DNA of 64,000 nt from Paenibacillus humicola. Its GTDB lineage: Bacteria; Bacillota; Bacilli; Paenibacillales; Paenibacillaceae. This document shows positions 8,188 through 16,698 of this stretch, in pieces. Where the stretch lies: NCBI RefSeq assembly GCF_028826105.1, contig NZ_JAQGPL010000001.1, positions 3,560,501 to 3,624,500 of the forward strand, read 5' to 3'. Both the position numbers and the translations under genes were made by a program. The notes under the pieces were generated by a model, which was given only the letters and a program-made list of their open reading frames with translations, ran no database searches and was not told where the DNA came from. Numbering within the stretch: position 1 is the stretch's first letter; every line of letters starts with the position of its first letter.

Positions 8188-9006
8188 CTACGAAAAAGCC
8201 GATCCCGCTCCCTGCACGACCGACGCAATGAGCTCCTCTCCCGGTGAAGCTTTTGCGCCGCCCGGCTGCCATTGCCAATGCGCGAGAAATTCGATATTTC
8301 CTTCCCCGCCCGTAATCGGCGAAAACGTCAAATGCTTCAGCTCATAGCCCTGATCCGCCGCAAAACCGAGCACGGTACGCAGGACGTCCCGGTGTACCGA
8401 CGGTTCGCGCACGACGCCCGATTTTCCCACTTTGTCCCGGCCCGCCTCGAACTGCGGTTTAATCAGCGCCACCACGGGCGCGTCCTCGGGCAGCAGCGTC
8501 GACAGCACCGGCAGAATCAGCTTCAGCGAAATAAACGAGACGTCAATGGTCGCCATATTCGGGCGCGGCCCTTTTAAATCCTCCGGCTTCGTATAACGAA
8601 AATTGGTCCGTTCCATCACGATGACGCGTTCGTCCTGCCGCAGCGACCAAACCAGCTGGTTGTAGCCGACGTCGATTGCATATACGCATTCGGCGCCGTG
8701 CCGGAGCGCGCAATCCGTAAAGCCGCCCGTCGAGGCCCCGATGTCGAGCATAACTGCCCCATCCATCGATAATTCGAACGTTCGTATCGCCTTCTCGAGC
8801 TTGAGGCCTCCGCGGCTGACGTAAGGGTGAACGGCGCCTTTCACGGCAATGGAAGCCGTTCTCGGCACCTTCGTTCCGCCTTTGTCGATCCGTTCCCCAT
8901 CCACGATGACGAGTCCCGCCATCAACGCGGCTTTCGCCTTTTCCCTGCTTTCATAGTACCCTTGTTCCACAAGCAATATATCGATTCGTTCCTTCGCCGT
9001 CGTCAT
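8188..9006 (-). CDS. tlyA: TlyA family rRNA 2'-O-methyltransferase
   Basis: A 272-residue protein. The S4 RNA-binding domain covers about residues 5-65 (RIDILLVEQGYYESREKAK). An FtsJ-like SAM methyltransferase follows, with motif LDIGASTGGFTDCAL near residue 93 and a second catalytic region, LIKPQFEAG. The family methylates ribose of rRNA; older annotations call it haemolysin A, and B. subtilis calls it YqxC. It sits 17 bases after dxs in the same operon, the Bacillus order. GGGAG precedes the ATG. Confidence 0.94.
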   Translation of the reverse strand: MTTAKERIDILLVEQGYYESREKAKAALMAGLVIVDGERIDKGGTKVPRTASIAVKGAVHPYVSRGGLKLEKAIRTFELSMDGAVMLDIGASTGGFTDCALRHGAECVYAIDVGYNQLVWSLRQDERVIVMERTNFRYTKPEDLKGPRPNMATIDVSFISLKLILPVLSTLLPEDAPVVALIKPQFEAGRDKVGKSGVVREPSVHRDVLRTVLGFAADQGYELKHLTFSPITGGEGNIEFLAHWQWQPGGAKASPGEELIASVVQGAGSAFS

Positions 9007-9023
9007 CTTCGCTCCCGCTCGCT

Positions 9024-10922
9024 TCAGGCCGGTCCGCCCGCGCGCTTGCGAATGCGCGGCATCATCGCTTTCAATTCCGAGACGACGCGATCCGCCGTCA
9101 GTCCCGTTTCCTGGCGCTGTTCCTTGATCGACCCGTGCTCGACAAACACGTCGGGAACGCCGACGATCCGCACGGGGACGCCGAATTTTCCGTGAAGCGA
9201 ATAAAATTCCATGACCGCGCTGCCAAGTCCTCCAAGCTCCGAGCCTTCTTCAAGGACGACGACGTTTACCCGCTCGTCCGCGATCTGCATCAGCATCGAC
9301 TCGTCGAGCGGCTTAATAAAGCGCGCATTCACGATCCGTACGTTAAGACCTTCGCGCTTCAGCTGCTCCGCCGCTTCTTCGGCCACCTGGAGCATCGGTC
9401 CGATCGCCAAAATGACGGCCGAATCCCCCTCGCGCACCGTTTCCCATGTGCCGATCGGAATCGGGGTCATTTCGGGATCGAGCGAAACGCCAAGCCCGTT
9501 AATGCGCGGATAACGGACGGCAATCGGCCCGCCGTCATATTCGATCCCGGTCCGCATCATACGGCGAAGCTCGTTCTCGTCCTTCGGCATCATCAGCACC
9601 ATGTTCGGAATATGCCGGAGATAGGCGATATCGTAAACGCCTTGATGGGTCTCCCCGTCAGGACCGACGAAGCCCGCCCGGTCGATGGCGAAAAAGACAT
9701 TCGCGTTATGGCGGCAAATATCATGCACAACCTGGTCATACGCCCGCTGCAAAAACGTCGAATAAACCGCAAATACCGGCTTCATGCCCGACATCGCAAG
9801 CGATGCGCACATCGTCGCGGCGTGCTGTTCGGCGATGCCGACGTCGATCATCCGTCCCGGAAACCGTTCGGCAAATTTAATCAGTCCCGAACCGCCGGGC
9901 ATCGCTGGCGTAACTGCGACGATCCGGTCGTCCCGCGACGCCAGCTCGATGAGCGCATCGCCGAACACCTCCGTATACATCGGCGGCCCGACCGCTTTCA
10001 GCACCTGGCCGGATTCGATTTTGTACGGCGTAATGCCGTGCCATTTATGCGCATCCGCTTCCGCGGGCGAGTAGCCTTTTCCTTTGGTGGTCACCACATG
10101 GATTAACACTGGCCCGTGCGCTTTGTCGGCCTGCCCCATGACGTCCAGCAGCTGGTTTAAATCATGCCCGTCGACCGGACCGAAATAGGTAAACCCGAAC
10201 TGCTCGAACAAAATGCCGCTGACGAGCAAATATTTGACGCTGTCCTTGAGCATGCTCGCCGTCTTGGCCAGCTTGCCGCCAATCGCCGGAATTTTGTTCA
10301 GCAGCTGGTTCAGCTCGTCTTTGGCCTTCTGGTAATGGCGGTCGGTCCTGATTTTGCCGAGATAATGGTGAAGAGCACCGACGTTCGGCGCAATCGACAT
10401 CTCGTTATCGTTCAAAATGACCGTCAAGTTTTTCTTCTCGTGGCCGATATGGTTCAGCGCCTCGAGCGCCATGCCGCCCGTGAGCGCGCCGTCGCCGATC
10501 ACCGCGATCACCTTGTTGCGGCCGCCCTGCAGGTCGCGTGCCAGCGCCATGCCCATCGCGGCGGACAGCGAAGTGCTGCTGTGGCCGGCTTCCCATACAT
10601 CGTGGGGACTTTCCGACCGTTTGACGAAGCCGCACAGCCCCTTGAACTGGCGCAGCGTATCGAACCGGTCCATCCGTCCGGTCAAAATTTTGTGCACGTA
10701 GGACTGGTGTCCGACGTCGAAGATCAATTTATCGTTCGGGCTGTCGTATAAATAATGAAGCGCGAGCGTCAGCTCCACGACACCCAGATTTGGCGCCAAA
10801 TGGCCGCCGGTTACCGACAGCTTCTCGATGAGAAACGTCCGGATTTCGGCCGCCAACTGCTCCAATTGGGCGACGTTCAGCGCTTTTAAATCCTCGGGCC
10901 CGTTAATATGCTCAAGCAGCAC
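9024..10922 (-). CDS. dxs: 1-deoxy-D-xylulose-5-phosphate synthase
   Basis: A 632-residue thiamine-diphosphate enzyme of the MEP isoprenoid pathway that condenses pyruvate with glyceraldehyde 3-phosphate. The TPP/Mg site [18 protein letters not shown] is near residue 145. The catalytic Glu lies in DVGIAEQHA, and the transketolase middle domain contains [18 protein letters not shown] at 10922 starts [12 protein letters not shown], the usual family N-terminus, behind GAGGAAA. It lies next to ispA, which uses the isoprenoid units it feeds. A good promoter lies directly upstream. Confidence 0.98.
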   Translation of the reverse strand: MLLEHINGPEDLKALNVAQLEQLAAEIRTFLIEKLSVTGGHLAPNLGVVELTLALHYLYDSPNDKLIFDVGHQSYVHKILTGRMDRFDTLRQFKGLCGFVKRSESPHDVWEAGHSSTSLSAAMGMALARDLQGGRNKVIAVIGDGALTGGMALEALNHIGHEKKNLTVILNDNEMSIAPNVGALHHYLGKIRTDRHYQKAKDELNQLLNKIPAIGGKLAKTASMLKDSVKYLLVSGILFEQFGFTYFGPVDGHDLNQLLDVMGQADKAHGPVLIHVVTTKGKGYSPAEADAHKWHGITPYKIESGQVLKAVGPPMYTEVFGDALIELASRDDRIVAVTPAMPGGSGLIKFAERFPGRMIDVGIAEQHAATMCASLAMSGMKPVFAVYSTFLQRAYDQVVHDICRHNANVFFAIDRAGFVGPDGETHQGVYDIAYLRHIPNMVLMMPKDENELRRMMRTGIEYDGGPIAVRYPRINGLGVSLDPEMTPIPIGTWETVREGDSAVILAIGPMLQVAEEAAEQLKREGLNVRIVNARFIKPLDESMLMQIADERVNVVVLEEGSELGGLGSAVMEFYSLHGKFGVPVRIVGVPDVFVEHGSIKEQRQETGLTADRVVSELKAMMPRIRKRAGGPA

Positions 10923-10987
10923 GTCATTTTCCTCGCTTTCCGGGTCAGCGGCATCCGCTGTCCAATGGCGTCATGCCTTGTCGTTAA

Positions 10988-11016
10988 ATTATAGCATACC
11001 TTGAAGCGGATGCCTA
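10988..11016 (-). promoter_or_regulatory. Sigma-A promoter of dxs
   Basis: On the minus strand, TAGGCA (11016-11011) is followed after 17 bases by an extended -10, TGCTATAAT (hexamer 10993-10988). The dxs to recN group can therefore be transcribed separately from ispA and its upstream genes. Confidence 0.75.
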
Positions 11017-11055
11017 AACAAACAAAGGGAATTCGCGCCTTTGCCGGCTGACGTC

Positions 11056-11961
11056 TCAATGATCCCGGCTCATCAAAAAGTCCGCGATGGAGAGCAAACG
11101 CTCCGGCATGGCGAGGTCCGCCTGCATGAGCGCCGACTTTGCCTCGTCCGTCAGACGGTTTACGAGCTCCCTGCTTTTGTCCAGCCCGAGCAAGTAAGGA
11201 TAGGTTACTTTATGCCCGTCGATGTCGCTATTTTTCGGCTTGCCGAGCTTCGCCTCATCGCCCGTCACATCGAGAATATCGTCCTGCACCTGAAACGCAA
11301 GGCCGATTTTCTGCGCGAACTGCTCCAGCTGCCGAAGCTGCGCCGCGGAAGCGCCGCCGATTCGGGCGCCGGCGGTTACGGCAAAGACGATCAAATCGGA
11401 CGTCTTGCGCAGATGAATATATTCCAGCTCCGCAAGCGACGTGACGCCCTGTTCGCCGAGCACATCGGCCGCCTGGCCGCCGACCATGCCGGAGGCTCCT
11501 GCGAGCTTCGATAAATCGGTTGTGATCGAAAGCAGCGTCTGAGCCGGCACGCCGCGCTCAGCGGCTTCGCCGACCGCGTAAAAAGCATGGGTCAGCAGCG
11601 CGTCGCCGGCCAAAATCGCCATCGCATCGCCGAATACCTTATGATTCGTCGGCTTGCCGCGGCGGTAGTCGTCATTGTCCATCGCCGGCAAATCGTCGTG
11701 AATGAGCGAATACGTGTGAATGAGCTCGACCGCGCACGCCACAGGCATCGCCGCTTGGCGCAATTGGCCGTCGCCGTTTACCGCTTCCGCCGCGGTCAGA
11801 ACGAGAACCGGCCGCAGACGCTTGCCCCCGGCGTCGAGCGAATAGGTCATCGCGTCGCGCAGCCGGGACGGAATGCGCCAATCGGCCGGCAGCACGCGCT
11901 TTAAGGCCTGCTCGACTTCTGCAGCCGAGCTCGCGATATAATCCGATGTTGAAGCGTTCAA
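11056..11961 (-). CDS. ispA: Polyprenyl (farnesyl) diphosphate synthase
   Basis: A 301-residue trans-prenyltransferase. The first aspartate-rich motif is HDDLPAMDNDDYRRGKPTNH and the second is in VQDDILDVTGD. It condenses IPP with DMAPP and GPP to make farnesyl diphosphate for quinones and undecaprenyl carriers. TTG at 11961 is chosen because GAGGAGA ends eight bases upstream. A longer reading from 11997 would overlap xseB and lacks a ribosome site. It lies four bases after the xseB stop. Confidence 0.95.
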   Translation of the reverse strand: MNASTSDYIASSAAEVEQALKRVLPADWRIPSRLRDAMTYSLDAGGKRLRPVLVLTAAEAVNGDGQLRQAAMPVACAVELIHTYSLIHDDLPAMDNDDYRRGKPTNHKVFGDAMAILAGDALLTHAFYAVGEAAERGVPAQTLLSITTDLSKLAGASGMVGGQAADVLGEQGVTSLAELEYIHLRKTSDLIVFAVTAGARIGGASAAQLRQLEQFAQKIGLAFQVQDDILDVTGDEAKLGKPKNSDIDGHKVTYPYLLGLDKSRELVNRLTDEAKSALMQADLAMPERLLSIADFLMSRDH

Positions 11962-11965
11962 ACGA

Positions 11966-12220
11966 TTATTCTCCTCTGTCGTCGTTTGCCGGGGCAAACG
12001 GTTTTTTAACCACGCCGTTTTCGGATTCGATCAGCATCTCGATTTTGCGTTCCACCTGCTCGAGCTTGGCGCCGCACAGCTGGGAAAGTTTCATCCCCTC
12101 CTGAAACAGCTCGATTGCCGTTTCAAGCGGCACGTCGCCGCCTTCGAGCTTGCCGACGATCGCCTCGAGCCGTTCCATCGCCTCTTCAAAACCGATTTCC
12201 TGCCGTTCTTCCGCTCCCAT
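11966..12220 (-). CDS. xseB: Exodeoxyribonuclease VII small subunit
   Basis: An 84-residue helical protein containing FEEAMERLEAIVGKLEGGDV and LETAIELFQEGMKL, the hallmark of XseB. It assembles along the coiled coil of XseA to form exonuclease VII, which degrades single-stranded DNA to oligonucleotides. It lies four bases after xseA, so translation is likely coupled. Confidence 0.97.
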   Translation of the reverse strand: MGAEERQEIGFEEAMERLEAIVGKLEGGDVPLETAIELFQEGMKLSQLCGAKLEQVERKIEMLIESENGVVKKPFAPANDDRGE

Positions 12221-12224
12221 TGCG

Positions 12225-13577
12225 TTACGCCTCCCCTTTCATGCCCCAAACCTGACAATCCAGCTGCCCGTCGGACAGCTTCACCTTCACCCTGTCGCCG
12301 GGCTGTACCTGCTCAATGGATTTGATGAGACGCTTCTCCCGCTCGTCGTAAACGAGGCTGTAGCCCCGCGACATGACCTTCAGCGGGCTTAATGCGTCAA
12401 GCTGCCGCATCCCGGACAGCAGATTCAGCCTGCGCTCCTTCATCCCGGCCAGCATTGCCGATTCAAGCCGTTTCGCCGCGGCTTGCAGCCGTTTGGCTTC
12501 GGCGGCGGTTTTCGTACCCGGATGAACGGCCTGCAGTGCGCCTTGCAGCCGCAGCAGCCGTTCGCGGTTCCGTTCGCTCAGCCGCACCGTCCGATGCTCC
12601 AGCCGCTCGGTCAGCCGGTCCAGGCGCTGCGCATGCTGAAGCAGCATTTTTCGCGGGCTGACGAACACCGGCGACCGCCTTGCCCGAAGCAGCCGTTCCT
12701 TGCGGCGGTCCACCGCGGTCTGCAGCGATTTCGCCATTCGCGCACGGAGCTGGCCGATTTGCCCCTGAAGCTCCAGCATGTGGGGCACCGCCAGCTCCGC
12801 AGCCGCCGTAGGCGTTGCCGCCCGAAGATCGGCCGCAAAATCGGCGATCGTATAATCGGTCTCGTGGCCGACCGCCGAAATGACCGGAATGGCGGATGCG
12901 GCGATCGTCCTGGCGACGGCTTCCTCGTTAAAAGCCCAAAGCTCTTCCAGCGAACCGCCGCCCCTTCCCACAATTAATACGTCGACCTCGGCCAGACGGT
13001 TCATCGTTTCGATCGCCCGGACGATGGAAGGCGCCGCGCCTCTGCCCTGAACGGAAACGGGAAAAAGCAGCACCGGCACGGAAGGATGGCGGCGCTGCAG
13101 CGTAATGAGGATATCGCGCACGGCGGCGCCGGTCGGCGACGTAATGACGCCGATCGCTTTCGGGAAGCGGGGAATCGGCCTTTTCCGCATCGGATCGAAC
13201 AAGCCCTCTTCCTCCAGCTTCCGCTTCAGCTGCTCGAACGCCAGGTAAAGGCTGCCGATGCCGTCCGGCTGCATCTGCGTCACATAAAACTGGTAATTGC
13301 CGTCGCGCTCGTAGACCGACACGTTGCCTCTGGCGAGTACTTTGGCGCCTTCCTTCGGCATAAAAGGCAGCCGCTGATTATGGGAAGCAAACATAATGCA
13401 TTTGAGCCGGCTGTCTTTATCCTTCAAGGTAAAATACATATGTCCGCTCGAATGATGCGTGAAATTGGAAATTTCCCCGCGCAGCCAGATGTCGCCGAGC
13501 AGCTCGTCCGACTCCAGCTTCATCCGGATGTACCGGTTTATTTCTTTGATCGAAAAAATGCGCGCTTCGCTTGCCAT
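12225..13577 (-). CDS. xseA: Exodeoxyribonuclease VII large subunit
   Basis: A 450-residue protein. The N-terminal OB fold covers about residues 8-105 (GDIWLRGEISNFTHHSSGH). The catalytic core contains GVITSPTGAAVRDI, VDVLIVGRGGGSLEELWAFN and SAVGHETDYTI. A long coiled-coil region and a C-terminal segment (LSPLKVMSRGYSLVYDE) follow. It forms exonuclease VII with XseB, acting in mismatch repair and DNA-end processing. AAGGGGTGAG precedes the ATG. It follows folD in the conserved order. Confidence 0.97.
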   Translation of the reverse strand: MASEARIFSIKEINRYIRMKLESDELLGDIWLRGEISNFTHHSSGHMYFTLKDKDSRLKCIMFASHNQRLPFMPKEGAKVLARGNVSVYERDGNYQFYVTQMQPDGIGSLYLAFEQLKRKLEEEGLFDPMRKRPIPRFPKAIGVITSPTGAAVRDILITLQRRHPSVPVLLFPVSVQGRGAAPSIVRAIETMNRLAEVDVLIVGRGGGSLEELWAFNEEAVARTIAASAIPVISAVGHETDYTIADFAADLRAATPTAAAELAVPHMLELQGQIGQLRARMAKSLQTAVDRRKERLLRARRSPVFVSPRKMLLQHAQRLDRLTERLEHRTVRLSERNRERLLRLQGALQAVHPGTKTAAEAKRLQAAAKRLESAMLAGMKERRLNLLSGMRQLDALSPLKVMSRGYSLVYDEREKRLIKSIEQVQPGDRVKVKLSDGQLDCQVWGMKGEA

Positions 13578-13593
13578 ACGGCCCGCTCACCCC

Positions 13594-14451
13594 TTAACCC
13601 GAATGCGCCTGCCGTTTCGCCGCTTTCAGCGTGTTCAGCATCAGCATCGTGATCGTCATCGGCCCGACGCCGCCCGGTACGGGCGTAATATAGCCGGCCG
13701 TGTCCAGCACATCGTCGAAATCGACGTCGCCGGCGAGCTTCCCGTCTGGCAGCCGGTTGATGCCGACATCGATTACGGCTGCGCCCGGCTTCACGAACGA
13801 TTTGCCGATCGCTTTCGGCCTGCCGATCGCTACAACGAGAATATCGGCCGTTCTCGCGATCGCTTCCATATCGGCCGTACGCGAATGGCAGATTGTCACG
13901 GTAGCGTGCTCGCGCAGCAGCAGCATCGAGACCGGCTTGCCGACGATGTTGCTGCGCCCGATCACGACTGCGTGCTTGCCGGAGATTTCGACGCCGGTGC
14001 GCTTCAGCAATTCGATGACGCCCGCCGGCGTGCAGGGCAGCAGGCTGTCGTCGCCGATGACGAGGTTGCCGACGCTGACCGGATGGAAGCCGTCGACGTC
14101 CTTGTCGACGCTGATGGCGTCAATCACCGCTTTCTCGTCGATATGCTTCGGCAGCGGCAGCTGAACGAGTATGCCGTGAATCGTGTCCTGCCGGTTCAGC
14201 TTGCCGATCAACGCCAACAGGTCCTCCTGCGACGTCTCGGCGTGCAGCCGGTGCACCTCGGAATAAAAGCCGAGCTGCTGGCACGCTTTTTCCTTGCTGC
14301 CGACATAAACTTTCGATGCCGGGTCCTCCCCGACAAGCACGACTGCGAGTCCCGGCACGATGCCGGCCGCGGTCAGCTTCGCCGCTTCCTCCCGGATTTC
14401 GATACGAATCGCATCGGATATTTTTTTGCCTTCGATCAGCTGTGCGCTCAC
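13594..14451 (-). CDS. folD: Bifunctional methylenetetrahydrofolate dehydrogenase/cyclohydrolase FolD
   Basis: A 285-residue protein. The catalytic Lys is in [14 protein letters not shown] and the substrate loop in [12 protein letters not shown]. The NADP-binding loop [14 protein letters not shown] and the C-terminal [14 protein letters not shown] signature are present. It interconverts methylene-, methenyl- and formyl-tetrahydrofolate. The GTG start has AAGGGG upstream. A ten-base direct repeat lies between it and nusB. Confidence 0.97.
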   Translation of the reverse strand: MSAQLIEGKKISDAIRIEIREEAAKLTAAGIVPGLAVVLVGEDPASKVYVGSKEKACQQLGFYSEVHRLHAETSQEDLLALIGKLNRQDTIHGILVQLPLPKHIDEKAVIDAISVDKDVDGFHPVSVGNLVIGDDSLLPCTPAGVIELLKRTGVEISGKHAVVIGRSNIVGKPVSMLLLREHATVTICHSRTADMEAIARTADILVVAIGRPKAIGKSFVKPGAAVIDVGINRLPDGKLAGDVDFDDVLDTAGYITPVPGGVGPMTITMLMLNTLKAAKRQAHSG

Positions 14452-14482
14452 GTTATGTATCGCCCCTTCAACATATTATCCC

Positions 14483-14513
14483 CTTAAGTCCCCTTGACGA
14501 TCACTTAAGTCCC
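14483..14513. repeat. Two copies of CTTAAGTCCC, 21 bp apart
   Basis: Identical ten-mers at 14483-14492 and 14504-14513 lie between nusB and folD, with starts 21 bases apart (two DNA turns). The second copy touches the nusB stop codon. They may be a binding site or chance. Confidence 0.5.
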
Positions 14514-14962
14514 TACGCCTTCGGTTTCAGCTCGTCCAGCTCTTGAAGGAGCCGGCCAAGGACACCGTTGACGAATTTACCGGAATCGTCCGTGCCGAAA
14601 TGTTTGGCAAGCTCGATCGCCTCGTTGATCGCCGCCTTCGGCGGAACGTCGCTGCGGAATACCATTTCGTAACAGGCAAGACGCAGCACCTGACGATCGA
14701 CCCGCGAAAGCCGGTCAACCTGCCAGCCGGTCAAATACTGCTGCAGCATGTCGTCGATCGCCGCTTTATGCTCGGTTACGCCGTTGACCAGATTTCGGAC
14801 AAACTTGTCAATGCCCTTCGCATCGCCGGCGTCGGCCCCGATTTCGTTCTCTTCCGATACTTCGTCCATCAGCATGTCGACCGCATCGCCGGATGATACC
14901 TCGTTCATTTCCATCTGATATAAGCTTTGGACTGCAATTTCCCGTGCTAGCCTTCGTTTCAT
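14513..14962 (-). CDS. nusB: Transcription antitermination factor NusB
   Basis: A 149-residue all-helical protein starting MKRRLAREIAVQSLYQMEM, the typical NusB N-terminus, and ending with the conserved FGTDDSGKFVNGVLGRL region. With NusE (S10) it binds boxA RNA and supports rRNA antitermination. ATG at 14962 is chosen to match the family. GGGAGG lies only about four bases upstream; an upstream GTG at 14977 is the alternative. It lies upstream of folD as in B. subtilis. Confidence 0.93.
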   Translation of the reverse strand: MKRRLAREIAVQSLYQMEMNEVSSGDAVDMLMDEVSEENEIGADAGDAKGIDKFVRNLVNGVTEHKAAIDDMLQQYLTGWQVDRLSRVDRQVLRLACYEMVFRSDVPPKAAINEAIELAKHFGTDDSGKFVNGVLGRLLQELDELKPKA

Positions 14963-14992
14963 GGCGCCTCCCGACACTTTCTTTGATCATTT

Positions 14993-15062
14993 TAAAAATA
15001 TGATCTCCTCCCTGCTTCGAACGGCCGCAATCGGCCATCGTCCGGAGTACGGAGGAGATCAC
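14993..15062 (-). terminator. Long hairpin with U-tract between the DUF2273 gene and nusB
   Basis: On the minus strand TGATCTCCTCC pairs with GGAGGAGATCA around an inner CGGCCGATTGCGGCCG-like pairing and is followed by TATTTTT. It acts as a terminator or attenuator after the amaP group and only about 30 bases before nusB. No separate nusB promoter is evident. Confidence 0.65.
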
Positions 15063-15066
15063 AGCG

Positions 15067-15297
15067 TCATTTAAACGGACGCCACCGTTCCATCAGCCAC
15101 TCCGTCAGCCTATGCCAAGGGATGACCGGCCCGCTCTGCTCATCTTTCATTTTGCCGATCCAGTAGCCGATGCCGAGCAGCAGCGCGAAAAACAGCATGT
15201 CCCAAAATCCGACGATAAAATACAGGATTCCCAAAACGACGCCCGTTGTAACGCCGGCGATCCGTCCTCCATAGGTTTCCCAAATTTCCTTCCACAT
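15067..15297 (-). CDS. DUF2273 family small membrane protein
   Basis: A 76-residue protein with two adjacent hydrophobic segments (about residues 10-50, including GVVLGILYFIVGFWDMLFFALLLGIGYWIG), the layout of the DUF2273 family. These proteins regularly accompany Asp23/Gls24 and AmaP and probably help anchor or organise them at the membrane. It lies 12 bases after amaP. Confidence 0.85.
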   Translation of the reverse strand: MWKEIWETYGGRIAGVTTGVVLGILYFIVGFWDMLFFALLLGIGYWIGKMKDEQSGPVIPWHRLTEWLMERWRPFK

Positions 15298-15309
15298 CCG
15301 GCAACACCC

Positions 15310-15873
15310 CTATTCCACGCGACTTTTAAAATTCGTCGTCTGGATGATGTTCGCCACGAAAACGGATACGCCCGAAACCGGTATCCCCGTTATTTCCTCC
15401 ACGTGCGCTTTGACCGTTCGCTGGATCTCCTCGGTCAACGCCGGAATCGAGGTTTCTCCGTCCGCGACCGCCCGCATGGAAATGTCGATGCCCGCTTCAC
15501 TGATTCGGATGCGCGCACGCAAGTCTTTGACGCCGCGCTGACGGCCTGCCGCTTTGAGCGCGAGATTTTCGACGGTTTCAATCGAAATCCGGATGTCGCC
15601 GAACTCCGTCCGCTGATCGATGGAAGGCGCCGATACGCTGCCGCGCCGGACGGACAGGTAGAAAAACCGCAGACTGATCAGGAAAAGCACCGCCGATACG
15701 GCCAGGATGACGGCTTGCAGCCATTTCGCCTGCCCCCCGTACACATCGCGCACGAAATTGGTCAGCCACTGCTCCTGCACCCAATTCAAGCCTACGCCAA
15801 ACGCGACGGCCGCGCAAATGCCGATTGCCGAACTATACAAAAAAAGCAAAAGCTTGTCGAGCATTCTGATCAA
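15310..15873 (-). CDS. amaP: Alkaline shock response membrane anchor protein AmaP
   Basis: A 187-residue protein. Two transmembrane segments lie near the N-terminus (about residues 8-28 and 50-72). A soluble Asp23-like domain follows with ISIETVENLALKAA and VKAHVEEITGIPVSGV. AmaP tethers Asp23 to the membrane in Staphylococcus; the same role is inferred here. TTG at 15873 is chosen because AAGGAGG lies nine bases upstream. A longer open frame exists but lacks a ribosome site. The leader can fold into mutually exclusive hairpins, one of which hides the ribosome site. Confidence 0.9.
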   Translation of the reverse strand: MIRMLDKLLLFLYSSAIGICAAVAFGVGLNWVQEQWLTNFVRDVYGGQAKWLQAVILAVSAVLFLISLRFFYLSVRRGSVSAPSIDQRTEFGDIRISIETVENLALKAAGRQRGVKDLRARIRISEAGIDISMRAVADGETSIPALTEEIQRTVKAHVEEITGIPVSGVSVFVANIIQTTNFKSRVE

Positions 15874-15875
15874 CG

Positions 15876-15941
15876 GGAGACGCCTCCTTGCCAGGATAGA
15901 GAGACGTCTCCTCCGCCTCGCGGAACGGAGGAGCTTGTCTC
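15876..15941 (-). promoter_or_regulatory. Candidate ribosome-site-sequestering RNA structure ahead of amaP
   Basis: In the RNA (minus strand), CUCCUCC with GAGAC (15941-15927) pairs with GGAGGAG and GUCUC (15914-15901). Alternatively GGAGACG (15911-15905) can pair with CGUCUCC (15882-15876), which directly follows the AAGGAGG ribosome site. The two foldings exclude each other. Confidence 0.45.
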
Positions 15942-15997
15942 TTTTCTGAGGAAAAGGATCTATGATGTCCGGTCTGGCCGCTTTCGCCTTATGCCAG

Positions 15998-16039
15998 ATA
16001 AAACCCCTTGCGCCGAGCGGATTGCCCAATCACAAGGGG
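15998..16039 (-). terminator. Terminator after asp23/yqhY
   Basis: On the minus strand CCCCTTG (16039-16033) pairs with CAAGGGG (16010-16004), followed by TTTTA. It lies between asp23 and amaP, so downstream genes depend on readthrough or a further promoter. Confidence 0.65.
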
Positions 16040-16073
16040 GATCGCTGTTTCGTATCTGCCGCCGAAAACACGA

Positions 16074-16481
16074 TTACTTGACGCGTAGCTGCGCGTCTTC
16101 TTCCTCCGGCTTCTCGGTTACCTTAAAATGAACGTCATGAATCTGCACGTTCACTTCAACGACGTGGAGCCCGGTCATCGTTTCGATGGAGCGCTTCACA
16201 TTGCGCTGAATTTCGGCCGCGATTTCGGGGATGCGATTTCCGTATTCCACGATAATCGATACGTCTACCGCCGCTTCGCGCTGCCCGACCTCGACCTTGA
16301 CGCCCTTGGACAAATTTTTGCGTCCGAGGAGTTCAGCGATGCCGCCCGCGAAGCCGCCGCTCATGCCGGCTACGCCCTGAACCTCGATCGTCGCCAGACC
16401 GGCTATCACTTCAATCACTTCGGGTGCGATCTGAATGGTGCCCATGTCGGTTCTCTCGTAATCCGCCGCCAACGTACTCAT
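16074..16481 (-). CDS. asp23: Asp23/Gls24 family envelope stress protein (YqhY)
   Basis: A 135-residue protein. The family core runs from GTIQIAPEVIEVIAGLATIEV through GVKVEVGQREAAVDVSIIV to VEVNVQIHDVHF. In B. subtilis the equivalent yqhY lies next to accBC and influences lipid synthesis. An ATG at 16490 is also possible; GGGAGGTG lies three bases before it and 12 before the chosen ATG, so the start is uncertain by three codons. A strong promoter lies upstream. Confidence 0.93.
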   Translation of the reverse strand: MSTLAADYERTDMGTIQIAPEVIEVIAGLATIEVQGVAGMSGGFAGGIAELLGRKNLSKGVKVEVGQREAAVDVSIIVEYGNRIPEIAAEIQRNVKRSIETMTGLHVVEVNVQIHDVHFKVTEKPEEEDAQLRVK

Positions 16482-16555
16482 GGTTATCATACACCTCCCG
16501 ATTTAGTGCCATACGGCTCCGGCCAAGCCGGGGCTCATCCGCATCTTATTTCTAT

Positions 16556-16584
16556 ACTATAGCATTCAGAGAGAAATATGACAA
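16556..16584 (-). promoter_or_regulatory. Sigma-A promoter of asp23
   Basis: On the minus strand TTGTCA (16584-16579) is followed after exactly 17 bases by TGC and TATAGT (16561-16556), an extended -10. The remaining bases up to accC (16585-16698) show no gene. Confidence 0.8.
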
Positions 16585-16698
16585 ACAATCGCGGACCTCT
16601 CCGCCGGCTTGCGAAATCGCCCGGATCCGCATTTCGCACCGTACAATTCGAGCCCCGTCCGAGGCATTTGCAAGCTTTTCCGCCTGCGGTTATAAGCC

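Noticed and set aside
9135..10106. 323-codon open frame on the plus strand inside dxs
   Set aside because: Shadow of dxs, whose motifs are all on the other strand.
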